Shown one piece after another: positions 33,473 to 45,425 of a stretch of DNA of 64,000 nt. The stretch's first letter is position 1. Each line of letters starts with the position of its first letter. This stretch comes from Zychaea mexicana (taxonomy: Eukaryota > Mucoromycota > Mucoromycetes > Mucorales > Lichtheimiaceae). The stretch covers positions 124,001-188,000 of the forward strand of contig NW_026516687.1 of assembly GCF_025766255.1 (NCBI RefSeq), written 5' to 3'. The notes under the pieces were generated by a model. That model was not told the origin of the DNA. It made no database searches and saw nothing but the letters and a program-made list of their open reading frames with translations. Both the position numbers and the translations under genes were made by a program.

Positions 33473-35629
33473 CTACTTGACTTTAGCTATGCTGTGCACC
33501 ATTTCCTGTATACAAACAAGATACCAGCAGATATGAGTCATAAATGCTCCAGTTATGGTTGTTGCTAGTGTCATCCTTACCTCTTTGGAAATCAAGTGAC
33601 AAGTCTTTTCCACCAAGTTTAACAATGAGTTGATGTCGCTTGACCAGTCATTCAAGACCTGGTTTGCATCCTTCTTGACTTGGAATGAAACGATGCCTGC
33701 TGGTCGGTCAACACGGGCATAGATCGTCTTGGACACAACCAATTTCGACAAGAACTCTTCAGTGTCCCGCTCATTCAGATCAAGCAGCTGCATCAATCGC
33801 TTGGTTGTGACACGTGTATAATACTTGGCTACAACACGAATGTTGTGCTCAATCACTCGATTGTGAAGCTCCTTCCATCGCTTTTGTCCTTCTTCGGCCG
33901 ATTTAGAAAACACAAAGGTTTCTCCCAAAGTTTGGCCATAGACCTCTTCAATCTTGGGCCAGCGCATCAGTTCAGTCGTTACAAAGCATTTTGTCAATTC
34001 GCTATATTGGTATAATTGTTGTGTAAGATTAGGTGTATTGATAGCTGCCGTCGTCGCAATGAAAAAAAAACTTACTAGTAGAGGGGAATTTGAGCGAGTT
34101 TGGTGTCTTCAAAGATGCGATGCAACAGATCCGATTGTTCGTTGTCGTAGGGTGATAAAACGATGAAAAGAACGGCGTTTTGAAGAGCCTGTCATATAGT
34201 AAGCAACCATGTTAATCACACTGCCGCATTACCTAGTCGCTATTTTTCTTTTCTTTACCTCCTTCCACTTGGGTTCATCCTGCTGGATAGACTCAGAGTC
34301 ATAGATTTGCTTGTAGAATTTGTGAACGTTCAAGTACTGACCCTCGTGAAGAGCATGCTTAATCATCAGATCATAGAAACGAAGTTTCAAATCCTAAGAA
34401 GCGACAACAAAGAGAAGCGTCAATATTCTATTACGTATCATCATCAATTAAAATCCTCATTTAAGAATACTTGCCTCGTTTTCTTTTTCTTGGAAGAATT
34501 TGTTATTGATCTTTTTCGAAATAATTTGCGTTCGTACGTAGTCGTGCTTGGCCAAGGATAATCGCATCTGTTCTAAGATGAAATCTGTCTTTTCTCGCTT
34601 CTCCATCGAGCCAAATGTCTCGACCTGAAGCAACATATACAACACTTATGATCAGTCCCTTTCTTGCATCCATTAACACATTCTTTTACTGTTTCTCTTG
34701 AAACAATACCTGAAGCTCTTGAAGAATATCTGCAGCGTCATTGATTTTGCCTTCCTCCTCACGAATTTGAGCCAACAAACGAGTGACGCGTGCACGCTCT
34801 ACTTCAACATAGATCTAGTAAATAAGAATTAATATCAGTATCTCCTCAAATCATGTCTTTCGTTTCAAGTATAAATGCATCTTTAGAATATGCCATTATT
34901 CTGTACCTTGCCCTCAGTCACTGTTCGCAATGTATCGATCAGTTCGAGTTTGATGTCCATGCTGGGTGTGTTATCGAGATATGAGAATGCTTCTTGGATC
35001 ATTTTGGTGGTAGCCTATATATATTCACGCGCGATATTTTACGTAAGACACCCTCTCCCTTCAACTAATAAGTTGAGATATAAACGTAAGCTCACCGCTT
35101 TCAATTGACCGTGCTTCTTTGACAAAAGAACAATCTCTTCGTTGAGCAATTTCCAATCTTGAGCCTCACGGCAGAGTTTGACAACTTGAACGAGGATGCG
35201 AGAAGTCGAGTTAGGATCGGCAGCCTAGATCGAACAAGAATTTCATGCCATAAACCAATTAATCGTTTGTTGGAATCCAAAGAGAAAAGAAAAAAGTCGC
35301 TGGCTTTCGTCGGTCTCATCGCGCGTCTTATCCCTCTCATCCCAGTCTTAAGAATACGTTCGCTTACATTACGAGCTTGCTTTTCCAATGCCATCAATTT
35401 ATCAATAGCTTCTTGTAATTTTCCTTGCTATATTGAGAAGCAAAGTTGTTTTTAATACTTGTAACCAGCGAAGATTGAATCCATGTGTGTATAAAGTAGA
35501 TCGTGAACACAAAAAAAAGGAAGCTGTACAAGATTACGGTACCTTGACAAGTGCATCAGTCTCAGGCAAAAGTGCATCGACCTGAGGACTATAGTCCTTT
35601 TCCATTTTTTCGAGTTTTCCGTCAGACAT
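33473..35629 (-). CDS. RPN5: 26S proteasome regulatory lid subunit Rpn5 (PSMD12)
   Basis: Non-ATPase lid subunit with PCI domain that scaffolds the deubiquitinase side of the 19S particle. Start ATG at 35629: [20 protein letters not shown]. About eight exons give TPR-like helices ([55 protein letters not shown]). The C-terminal PCI domain reads [20 protein letters not shown] with [10 protein letters not shown], then the final helix [20 protein letters not shown], and a last small exon ends AKVK (stop 33473). Introns carry standard GT-AG signals. Gene well supported; the smallest exon borders are approximate. Confidence 0.93.
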
Positions 35630-35756
35630 GGCGTTACGTATACGAGAAGTTGTTTAAAGCAAAGTGATAAAGTAAAATAAAAAGGAAAGCGGTAAAGTTC
35701 AGGAAGAGGGTTCGTAGCTCTCTCTTTCTCTGTGCTTCCACCAACGCGTCCGTGAG

Positions 35757-35771
35757 CTTACGTCACGTAAG
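35757..35771. promoter_or_regulatory. Palindromic ACGTCA-containing site upstream of RPN5
   Basis: CTTACGTCACGTAAG is an inverted repeat with a 3-base centre containing ACGTCA, a half-site for ATF/CREB-type bZIP factors. It lies about 130 bases upstream of the RPN5 start codon. Function is inferred only from position and motif. Confidence 0.3.
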
Positions 35772-36000
35772 TCCGCTCAGCCGGTTAAGCATGACAGCCC
35801 GCTGCTGCTGTTTGGACATGAATGATCTTACAATAATAGTTTTCCATGGTGTGGATACCCTTATGCATTTTGTATCCATAAAAAAATGTCAAATTGACAA
35901 TAGCCCACACTAACTAGAAATCTTCTCTCTCTCACATACAATTCCAACCAAAAGAAAAATACCACTTTTTTTTTAGCAAACAGTATAAACTGCTTTTATT

Positions 36001-37033
36001 TTAATCACGATAACGACGACGTTCATCCGGTGAATAGCGCCGACTGGGTCTCTCAGGTGTCCGTGAACGATGGCGACTTCTTCTGGTTGGTGATCGTCTA
36101 CTGCTGCTGTCAGCCACTGGAGACCGTGATCGATGTCGATGCCGTGCTTCGCGACTAGTGCTGTATTCTTCATGACGATGGCTGCTGTGATGGCGGTGGC
36201 GCTTTGATGATGATGATGATGATAATACTGGTTTTGAATCGCTGCTTTCCTTTTTGCTCTTCTTTTTCTTTTTCTCTTTCTTATCCTTTTTATCCTTTTT
36301 CAGCTCCTTCATCCGTAATGGGTTATCCAGAATAGCTCGTAATGATTGTTGTTCTCGTTTTTTAATCATGAGGAGTGGGTCTTCTCGGATTTTAGCTTGG
36401 ATATCTCGTTCGTTGTTGGCATTTGCGTTAGAAATAGCGAATCGTTCTGTTGCGCTGCTGGCAACCTATATAATTAATCTGTTAAGCCGCTGTTCTTTTT
36501 GGTCACACGATTCATACGTGCATAACATATAAAACAAGCATACTTACAGTTTCTTTGCTGTTTTTGTCTCGTATAAGCTGATCTACGCTCTTTTTACCGA
36601 GCAAAAAGGCTTCCATGTCATCTTGATTGCCACCAGCAGAGCTTGAATTGGGCGCAGCATACATCCAATCGAGTCGATCGGATCGTTGTCTAAAAGGAAG
36701 ATTGTGTTAGATGAAGAGTGATCTATATCTCTTGCTTCTACAATCAAATCAGTAAGAGTAGAAGCTTACTTTGATCCAGCTTGTTCTTGAAGTTGTTGAA
36801 GTTCTTGCAATTGCCGTTCCTCCATCAACTCTTTTTTCATTTGCTCAATCTTTTTCTGTTCGTCAGAATGTTTGCGTTCTTCTTTCCATACTCGTTCCTG
36901 GTTCTTAAGTGTGGCTGGATGCCAGCTTTTCTTTAAATTTAGATCTGTAAAGCATTGTTAATTAGCTATCGATTAGCAAGATCAATGGTTAAATAAAAAG
37001 ACTTATGGCCTTCTTCTTACCTCCTCCACCCAT
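36001..37033 (-). CDS. CWC25: Pre-mRNA-splicing factor Cwc25
   Basis: Cwc25 joins the spliceosome just before the first transesterification step. The first exon is tiny (MGGG, ATG at 37033), then [20 protein letters not shown], the conserved CIR_N-type N-terminus. A coiled-coil segment ([20 protein letters not shown]) and [10 protein letters not shown] follow, with [14 protein letters not shown], which is typical of Cwc25. The C-terminal exon is Lys-rich ([19 protein letters not shown]) and then Ser-Arg/His rich, as in splicing factors, ending RRRYRD (stop 36001). Three introns are seen. Well supported. Confidence 0.93.
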
Positions 37034-37314
37034 GGTATACTTGGATCGTCAAAAAGAAAAGAGTTCAAAAAGAGATAAGCTCCGCTTAATTCATTCTGCT
37101 GGTCGTCCTGCCTGCTGCTTCTTATACGTCACCAGAGACGGCGACTGACGGGCTTTTTTTTGCCATAGAGCGGACTGTTTGCACAACGCTTTCCAACTCG
37201 TTTTTTTTCCTTCTCCTCGCAAAGAAACACGAATTTTAGTAGAAGTATACGATACAATTTATTCGAGCCACAATTGGCATATTTACAACTTATAATTTGA
37301 CGAGATTTTAACCA

Positions 37315-39146
37315 ATGAGGTAAATGCTCTGCTTTTGATGTATAAGTACAAAAGAAACGAAAGAAGAACCTCATAAGATTGTTAATTAAAAATTCGTGGG
37401 TATTGTGTGCGTGAACGAATGTTATATTAGTCACGAAAACGACACCTGGAAACAAAACATTGATATTCCTGCCAAGGACCTTCGTCCTCAAACTGAGGTA
37501 AGCCGTGATTTTGTTTTTTTAATCGTAATTACACATGAAGCGATTTTTTAAATATATAATGAACAACAACAAAAAAAAGGATGTCACTGCAACCAAAGGC
37601 AATGAATTCGAAGACTATTTTTTGAAACGAGAGCTGCTAATGGGAATCTTTGAAGCCGGGTTTGAACGACCGTCGCCCATCCAAGAAGAAGCGATTCCCA
37701 TTGCACTGACGGGTCGCGACATTCTCGCACGCGCAAAGAATGGTACGGGCAAAACTGCCGCATTTGTGATCCCGACGCTCGAAAAGATCAACAACAAAAA
37801 GAACAAGATCCAAGCCTTGCTGTTGGTGCCTACGCGTGAGCTTGCACTGCAGACATCCCAGGTGTGCAAGACCCTAGGTAAGCATTTGGGATTGAACGTC
37901 ATGGTAACGACGGGCGGCACGACGCTCAAGGACGACATTATGCGTTTGGAGGAGGCCGTCCACATTGTTGTGGGCACACCAGGAAGAATCCTCGACTTGG
38001 CGGGCAAGAACATTGCGGACTTTAGCGAGGCGCATACGTTTGTCATGGATGAGGCCGACAAGCTGCTGTCGCCCGAGTTTACCCCGCTTATTGATCAGCT
38101 GTTGTCGTACTTCCCCAAGGAGCGCCAGATCATGCTGTTCAGTGCCACGTTCCCAATGATGGTCAAGACGTTCAAGGAAAAGTACTTGACCAAGCCTTAC
38201 GAGATCAATCTAATGGAGGAGCTTACTCTGCGCGGTGTGACGCAGTACTATGCCTATGTCGAAGAAAAGCAAAAGGTGCACTGCTTGAACACTTTGTTTT
38301 CCAAGGTAAGGAATTGGCTAGTCTTGTACAGAAGTTTTGGTTGGGTATATTTTACTTAAGAATGCTCTACTGCTTACAGTTGCAAATCAACCAATCCATC
38401 ATCTTCTGTAATTCCACGAACCGAGTCGAATTGCTTGCCAAAAAGATCACCGAACTGGGTTACTCTTGCTTCTACTCTCATGCCCGTATGCTTCAAAGCC
38501 ATCGAAACCGCGTTTTCCATGACTTTAGAAACGGTGTATGCCGCAACTTGGTCTGCTCTGGTATGTTTCTCTGCCGTAACTCTTTTATATTAAAAAGTAT
38601 GTCTAACGCACGAAATCTGCTGCTATAGATCTCTTGACCCGTGGTATTGACATCCAAGCGGTGAATGTGGTGATCAACTTTGACTTTCCCAAGAATGCAG
38701 AGACATATTTGCATCGTATTGGTCGTTCTGGTCGTTACGGCCACTTTGGTTTGGCTATCAACTTGATTACGTATGAAGACCGGTTTAATCTGTACAAGAT
38801 TGAGCGCGAATTGGGCACCGAGATCAGGCCTATTCCAGCCGTGATTGACAAGAAGTTGTATGTTGCACCGAATGCATTGGATGACGCCCAGGTACAGCAG
38901 CCAAACCGTGACCTTGCAATTGCTACCCAACAGCGACAAAGACAACAGCAGGAATCTGACCAGCAGCAGCAACAGAGGCGGTATGATAATAATGGACGGG
39001 GTGGTTACCGTGGCGCATTTCGTGGTAATAGAGGACGCGGTGGACGTGGAGGAGGTAGACAGTACAATGGACGGCCACAGCAGCAGCAGCAGCAGCAACA
39101 ACAGCAGCAGCAGCAGGGCAGATCAAAACCAGTGCCTTTGATGTAA
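37315..39146 (+). CDS. DHH1: DEAD-box RNA helicase Dhh1/DDX6
   Basis: Cytoplasmic RNA helicase that promotes decapping and translational repression in P-bodies. The first coding exon is only 5 bases (ATG AG, 37315-37319); an intron (37320-37430) joins it to [17 protein letters not shown], giving [10 protein letters not shown]. Exon 3 starts at 37580 ([20 protein letters not shown]), the DDX6 hallmark. Motifs: [10 protein letters not shown] (Q motif), [13 protein letters not shown] (I), VPTRELALQ (Ia), GTPGR (Ib), VMDEADKL (DEAD), LFSATFP (SAT), [14 protein letters not shown] (IV), HRIGRSGR (VI). The C-terminus has an RGG-rich stretch ([15 protein letters not shown]) and a Gln run that could support condensate formation. 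Introns near 38308 and 38562 complete the gene. Confidence 0.95.
39078..39117 (+). repeat. CAG/CAA repeat coding the Dhh1 poly-Gln tract
   Basis: A run of about 13 CAG/CAA codons near the 3' end of the Dhh1 reading frame, prone to length variation. Confidence 0.9.
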
Positions 39147-39820
39147 ATTACTCTCCTCTTGTTTTATTATACTATCTTCCCTACCTTCCATCAAAACACA
39201 TAACACACACAAACACATCACTACCACTACTACCACAAACATGCACGGGTATATATAACAAGCAACAATTACAATAGCAACAACACAACACAACACATAT
39301 TCTTCTTCCTCTCTCTTGTCATACGTAAAACACTTTATTAACACGCATACGCTCGCCTCTCTATCTCGTTTTACTATCTTACACACATTGTCATCAACCT
39401 ATTTGCTTATATATAATGCCCTCCTCTTCCCCACAATCCACACATAACTTCGGTCGATGTATATACTACGAACTTCCAAAACAAGCTGATATGCAGCACT
39501 ACGCCTGTCTCCGAGTGACAAGCTCTTCTTGTTTAGCATTTACATGGTCCTTGTAACTGTCCTAAGAGGCCATACAATAAACATAGCGCTATGGATAATT
39601 GGTATTTGATTATTTAATGAGTGTAGCTCACACTTGATACTGTTGCTTATTTTTGCCTGATTCATTGACGATGTAAAGAAGTAGTAGCTTCTCTGTGTGT
39701 GGACGACACAGGAACCAGCACGCTAAGCGAAATGCTCTAAAATTTAAACTCAACGCAGGAAATCATTAGAGAAAAAGATTTTTTGTGCGCATTTTTCTCT
39801 TGTCTGCTTTTTCATTCACC
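39147..39820. other. Intergenic region
   Basis: The 3' flank of DHH1 is C/A-rich with CACAA-type repeats at about 39199-39240 and 39280-39300. No coding signal before the next start codon. Confidence 0.5.
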
Positions 39821-40455
39821 ATGGTTAAGAAAAGTAACATGATCGTAACGATTCAAAGCCCCTTTTGATATTTCATACCCAAGACATTACTGTAGCTAAC
39901 ACTATCTAATTCAAATAATAGAGGTCAAAAGCAAGCGCCAGAGCTTGGGTCTCAAGTACAGAATCAAAAATAATATCAAGGAGTATAAACGAAAGCAGAA
40001 CCGATTAGCCAAAAAGAACCCTCCTTCAAAGAGTAAGGATCTTTTCTCTTGCTCTCGATCATTCAATGAAAGAAAAGTAGTTTAACGTTTGCTTCTTTAA
40101 ACTTTAGAATCAAAGAAGGATCCTGGCATTCCCAACTCTTGGCCTTTCAAAGAAGAGCTTTTGAACCAAATTGAACAAGAGCGTCAAGCAGTATGTGTTC
40201 TTTTTACTTGATTCGAGCGGCCATTCATATTTAGATTTTGTGCCAATTCTTTGCCAATTATTACGAACCTAGGTTGCAGAGGAAAAGCAAAAGCAAAAGA
40301 CTGCTCGTCAAGCTGCAAAGAGAAAGCAAAAGAAAAAGGAACAGTTCGAGCAACGACGATTGCAGCAGAAGCAGCAAAAAGAAGAAGAAGAGGATGACGA
40401 CGACAACGACGAACAGGACGTTGATGAAGAAGTAGAGGACGCTACTAGTGAATAA
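39821..40455 (+). CDS. Stand-alone Grn1/nucleostemin N-terminal domain protein
   Basis: The protein matches the basic N-terminal GN3L_Grn1 domain of nucleolar GTPases (Grn1, GNL3/nucleostemin) but has no GTPase domain. Exon 1 is 13 bases (39821-39833). Exon 2 (from 39922) gives [20 protein letters not shown] and [17 protein letters not shown]. Exon 3 gives [20 protein letters not shown], which matches the family's DPGIPNSxPFKE signature. The last exon is a Lys/Gln-rich coiled coil ([18 protein letters not shown]) and an acidic tail ending EDATSE (stop 40453-40455). All four exons join in frame. No G1-G5 GTPase motifs occur downstream on this strand. Likely nucleolar and RNA-binding, inferred from the family. 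Confidence 0.75.
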
Positions 40456-40921
40456 GTTTAATTTGTTTCCTCTTTCCCCGGCACTTTGTAAATATGTACC
40501 AACGACGCATACATTGTTTTTTTTTCTCTCTCTATTATTATCGTTTATTGTCTTATTGATTGCATAAAATACCATAAAATCCAAAACTGTTCATTTTGTA
40601 CTTCAAAATCATTGCATGCGATATAGTGCTGTAGCAAAGGTCGGATGTGGGTTGAAAATGATAAGTTAATTAATGGCGTACACTAAATGATTGCTATGAA
40701 CTAACGTGGTGCGAAGGTGACAAATGATAGTGATGTGGCTCGTAACGTCAAAGAACGTCAGAATTGATACTGAACTCAGTATGTAATACATTGGTCCAAA
40801 CACTAATCCATTCCTCGGAAAATCGCATCCTCATAATCTTCCCCTTTCTTCCCACTTTTTTTCTCTCCGCCATTACGTCTTTTTCATCTTCCTCTTCTTA
40901 CCAACCTTTGCACGCGCAAAT
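40456..40921. other. Intergenic/promoter region of the 7TM receptor gene
   Basis: Contains two ACGTCA half-sites close together (about 40744-40760) and a pyrimidine-rich tract just upstream of the receptor start codon. No coding signal. Confidence 0.4.
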
Positions 40922-43900
40922 ATGGACAACAATGGACAGGATCCAGATTTCGCAGAAGAAGCAGGACGAACACTAATTCTCGGATTCGTTCAAGGTACGG
41001 GGGGTGTCTCGCTCTTAATGAGCGTATCCGTTATCCTGAGCTACCTACATAATCTCTGGTATCAAGCATCCACGGTCAACCGTATCTCGCTACGCCTGAT
41101 TGTATGTGCATGTTTCTACAATATCATCTACACAACAATGACAGTGGTTATCACTGGCATCATCGATACGTCAACCGCATGTACTGTGATGATATACTTT
41201 ATCCTATCTGCAGACATTGGATTATGCTGGTGCCTTGCAATGATTGGCGTCAATCTCGTTATGATATTGATAGTTCGAGTCAACCATCCAGCAAAAATGG
41301 AAAAATACTACTACGCATTCACCATCTTCTTCATGCTAGTAGGCATATTGGTACCAATGGCATTTACTCTCGAAAGGGCGGAAATGTCGGGGAAATCTTG
41401 CTGGTACATATGGCGTAAAGGATGGCATAGATATGATATAAGCGATTACATCCTGCCCACTAAAAACCTTACTTTCTTGATTATGCTTTGTATAGGTATC
41501 ATTACTACTTTGTCGGTCGAGTTTCGCGTTACCGTAAATGGGCAAGTTGCCAATATTTAAGGTCATAATACATAGAGCTCAGATGCTTTCAGTCCAGATA
41601 TTTTAACACGAAAATAGAATGTCATCAAAAAAGTAGTTGTGGTACTATTGTTGTCTTTTGCTTGCCATTATCCTGGCGACTATATGCAGCACCCTGACCA
41701 TTGCCAAGTTTCTGCGGCGACAAGATATGTTTGCAGGCACATTGGATATGGCTTCACGGGGAGATGCTTCGGCCCATACGGAAGTGATGCCGAGAAGACG
41801 ACCGATGCGCACTGGCCAAAAATCTACTGTTATCTTCCGTAAAGTAATTTTGCGGTGCATTTGCTACCCTCTTAGTAAGTGCGATGATAAACAAACAAAA
41901 TGATATGAAGGGTAGCACCCTCCTATAATTTCTTAATCATTCGGATTTTACTGTTCTTTTAGTACCTGTAATATGTAAAGGAGCGGGAGTAGGTATAGAG
42001 TCTGCAAGCATTGCAAAAAAGTATATACCTGTTGCTGCACTGGTTATTGATGCATTTCTTGGCAACCTAATCGGTAAGTATACAAAAAAAAGTGTTTATG
42101 AATTAAAAGCACAGCTTCCGTACCCTTCACACTATCAAATACATTCTATTTCTGTTTTGAGCCTTATTTATAAAGAGAAATTACCGTAGGTGTTCTTGTT
42201 AGCTGTATCTATTTTACAGACCCGTCTGTGATTGCAGTGGCTCGCGAACTTGGCAAGCGCATTAAACGCCGCTATGTATATGAGTACTGTCCCGCGCAGC
42301 CATTACTTAGAAAACCATCACAGCCGCCGCCATCTAGCGTACCACCTGCGCGTCCCTCCCATGACAGAACACCGAGTCGAGGCTCCCGCCGGCTTTTCAG
42401 TGCTGACGACGCGTCCATTATTTCCAAACAGTCTTCCCGGTCAGATTTATCCTTATATACAACATCTTCACCTGTTACTAGCGATAACAGTGATGATGCC
42501 GTGTCAGCAAACAACGTACAACATTTGAATGGACTTACGGTACAAGATATGGTTGCTGGGCGTTCGTCTGTGGCCAATGGCATATTAGCCAATACTCGAG
42601 CAAGAAAGGAAAGGGGAGAAGAACAAGAAACTCTTGCACAGATAGCAACAGGACGACGATATACATACCCACATATCGATACCCGTGATCCACATGGTCG
42701 TATTGCTGAAATGGTGGATCGTGTCAACACTACTGCCGAAATAACATCGATACCAGGATCTCCATCATTACAAAAAGAAGAACGACATCGTGCTCTCGTG
42801 TTGATCACGAGCGTCTATGAAACATTATTTCCTTGTTTGGTGGAGCAAGATGATCGGATCGTCATGATGCCAATGCACCGCATTAGTGGTAACCGAAATT
42901 CGAGACGAAGAGCTCATATGGAAACCTTGAGTATGAATGAGATATGGGCGCTAGACATGTTGCAGCGGCAGCATACATTGCCCAATGGGTCAACTTTGAG
43001 GAACAGTGGTGCAAGCACGTTCAGTTCGAACAACAATACAACATCGGTACAACCCAGGAACGAGCCAGTCCAGATAGTAGAGCCATATCGGCACCCATAT
43101 ATTGCCATGTTTATGCATTGGCTGTTAACAAAAGTGTTCGGTGTGAAACCAAACGCGGATAACCACGAACGACCGGTCGAATTAGTTGACGTTACGACAG
43201 GAAGAGCGGCCCCACTTCAGCCAGTACCAAAGGGTGGATCATCATCAGAACCTGCAACTGCCGATCAGATGCAAAAGCAAGAAGAGCAAGAGGAAGCAGC
43301 AGCAGAAGACACAGCTGACGAAAGCGACAGCTCAGACCAATTCTTTAGACGAAGCAGTATTCGCGCGGTTAATTTTAATCCTTCGGCAACAAGCTTAGAC
43401 AAACCCAAGACCTCCGGAGCTTATGCGCGCTCCTGGTGCACTGTAAGTAGCCAAGAAGATCGACTTAAAGTAGGCGACAGCGAAGATAATCTCGATCCAA
43501 AGGGCAAAAGACCAATCCTGCAACGGCTACGGTCATTCGAACGAGAACCACCGTTCAGCAGCTTACGACCGGGAAAGGATGCAAGTTCACGCAAAAGCAC
43601 CAAATCTCCTAATAGTAGCAGCGGTAGCGCAGAAAAGTTTGTTTTGACAGTTACGGATACAGGCGGTGGTGCCGAACACAAGGAGATTTATCCAATTCAT
43701 CCTGCTGAAACGAAACCAGGAGACCATGACCCACAGCAGCAGCACTTGAGTGGATCTCGGCCACGTCTCTTTCGCCGCGTATCGGACTTGTCATCACAGC
43801 CATGGTCAAAAGACAAATCCATATTTCAGCACGTTTGGAGCCGAGGTGCGTCGCCATCAAAAAGCATAAAAATTGCCAAACAATTTGCCGGACGGGTTGG

Positions 43901-44384
43901 CGATACCTCGCTTGTCAAGTCAATAAATCGACATAGCACATCGCCAGTGTCGGATGATCTGTTAGACAGCTTGTCACCACCACGCTCTATTCCCGTTTCC
44001 TCAGCAAGTCCAGAGAGTATCCATAGCCAGATTTATGCATGTCCCTTGGATGCAAGACCACAGAAGCACCGTACAGCCAAACGGCGTAGTTACTCCTTGA
44101 ACGTACCACCGACACAATTGCAATCTTCGATGGCAAAGGAGTTGATGTTAGACGACTTTGGTATAAAACATTGGGTCGAACCTGGCTTAGAGAGCACCCA
44201 ACTGAGCGAAAAGAGTCAAGAGGTCATAAGATGCGCATTGATGACCACTGAAGGGTTTACTGCAGGCTCGGCCCGGGTCATTTATATACGTGGCTGGGAC
44301 CAGATTGGCACGGATCGTCTGGTTGTGCGAGAAGAATCATGGGATATTGATGATTTACTACAAAATCTTATGAGATATCTGTAG
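40922..44384 (+). CDS. Seven-transmembrane receptor with very long cytoplasmic tail
   Basis: Looks like a fungal G-protein-coupled receptor of the broad cAMP-receptor-like/Git3 type; no ligand can be inferred. TM1-4 lie in exon 1 (LILGFVQGTGGVSLLMSVSV; IVCACFYNIIYTTMTVVI; IYFILSADIGLCWCLAMIGV; YAFTIFFMLVGILVPMAF). GKSCWYIW fits a Cys-containing extracellular loop. TM5 is LWYYCCLLLAIILATICSTL (exon near 41638), then a cytoplasmic loop with RRRPMRTGQKSTVIFRKVIL, TM6 near 41965 and TM7 (IPVAALVIDAFLGNLIG). Exon 1 most likely ends at 41533 (donor GTAAAT). The segment 41415-41495 is bounded by GTAAAG and a pyrimidine-rich TATAG and could be an in-frame intron. The last exon (from about 42190) codes for a roughly 700-residue Ser/Arg-rich tail with no domain I recognise. 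About 1,050 aa in total. Confidence 0.75.
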
Positions 44385-44460
44385 AAAGAAATTATTTTCT
44401 AATGTTGATACATAATGGTAACTCCTCTATCTATTACAGCGCCATATATTGTTTGTCATA

Positions 44461-45425
44461 CAGTTGTACCCCGGTTTTTGCAACCCCCGGGTTTGCAATT
44501 CCTCGTATATCTGCAACTTTTTTTGAGAAATCCAAAAGAAAACTTAGTAGTTTCGCAAATTTGCAACTTGCAAATGAGTTTATACGATTTGCACGTTATC
44601 GGGGTAAAAACAGCTTCAATTTTTGCAATATCAACTGAAAGAAGCATCTGTTGCGCATTATGAGGAATAAAATGATACGGTTACTGCAAGATAAATATGT
44701 AAATATGAAGATGTATTTTTTGTCGAAATAAAAATTATTACTTGGTAGTTGAGCCAGTAGAATCGGGACACATATATAGCACTGATTGGGTTGAATCCAT
44801 AAAAGAAATGATGAAGATATAAGAAAAAGTGAACACACTACATATAGATATAGAAACAGAATGTTTGCTCAAATGAGCTTTCAACTACATACATCGAAGA
44901 AGTCATCAAGGGATGATTGTCGGGAGAATGATTGCTGCCTGAGACTCTCTTGAATCCTACGCAAAGACTTCTTTAAGTCTCAGTCATCGATATTATCCAA
45001 AAAGCTCAAAACTCCTGCAATTGCAACCTGTTTTCCCTTCGACGTTGGCCCTGGAATAGGCGAATCAGCGTTATCGTCCACCGCCCGCTCAAGTGCTCGT
45101 CGTAGGTTCCTCTTGCTTAAATGTGAACTTGTGGAACGATTTTGTCATGCTTAAAAGCGCTAATAATTATCAAACCACTAGACAGCTTAATAAAAGAACG
45201 GCCTTATATATGCAAGTATGATAGTAACATTTAGAGCTGTATGAATATTCCCAATAGAACGTATCGTACATAATCTCTGACAGATAAACAATGGGCTAGT
45301 GTTAATAGGATGACTTATCCAGTGTCTATTTGAAGCAGAATTGTTTACCCCGTTACTTGCAAATCCTCACTTTTTGCAAAAAAAAATTCGGAAAACCCTC
45401 GGTTGCAAAAACCGGGGTACAACTG
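44461..45425. mobile_element. 965-bp non-autonomous DNA transposon (MITE) with TA target duplication
   Basis: Perfect 25-bp terminal inverted repeats begin CAGTTGTACCCCGGTTTTTG (44461-44485, and reversed at 45401-45425). A TA dinucleotide flanks each end (44459-44460 and 45426-45427), the target duplication of the Tc1/mariner-pogo superfamily, whose ends often start CAGT. Subterminal TTTGCAA motifs recur on both sides. The interior is AT-rich and holds no transposase-like frame, so the element is non-autonomous. It sits 76 bases after the receptor stop codon and 185 bases from the stop of the convergent peptidase gene, so it may supply 3' UTR or polyadenylation sequence to either. Confidence 0.88.

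Noticed and set aside
37129..37491. 120-codon minus-strand ORF between CWC25 and DHH1
   Set aside because: It overlaps the DHH1 first exons and intron; no family resemblance.
38493..39101. 202-codon Leu-rich minus-strand ORF
   Set aside because: Antisense shadow of the DHH1 helicase and its CAG repeat, which reads as poly-Leu on the other strand.
42272..42808. 178-codon minus-strand ORF under the receptor tail
   Set aside because: It is a shadow of the coding strand; the plus-strand frame is continuous with TM7 and much longer.
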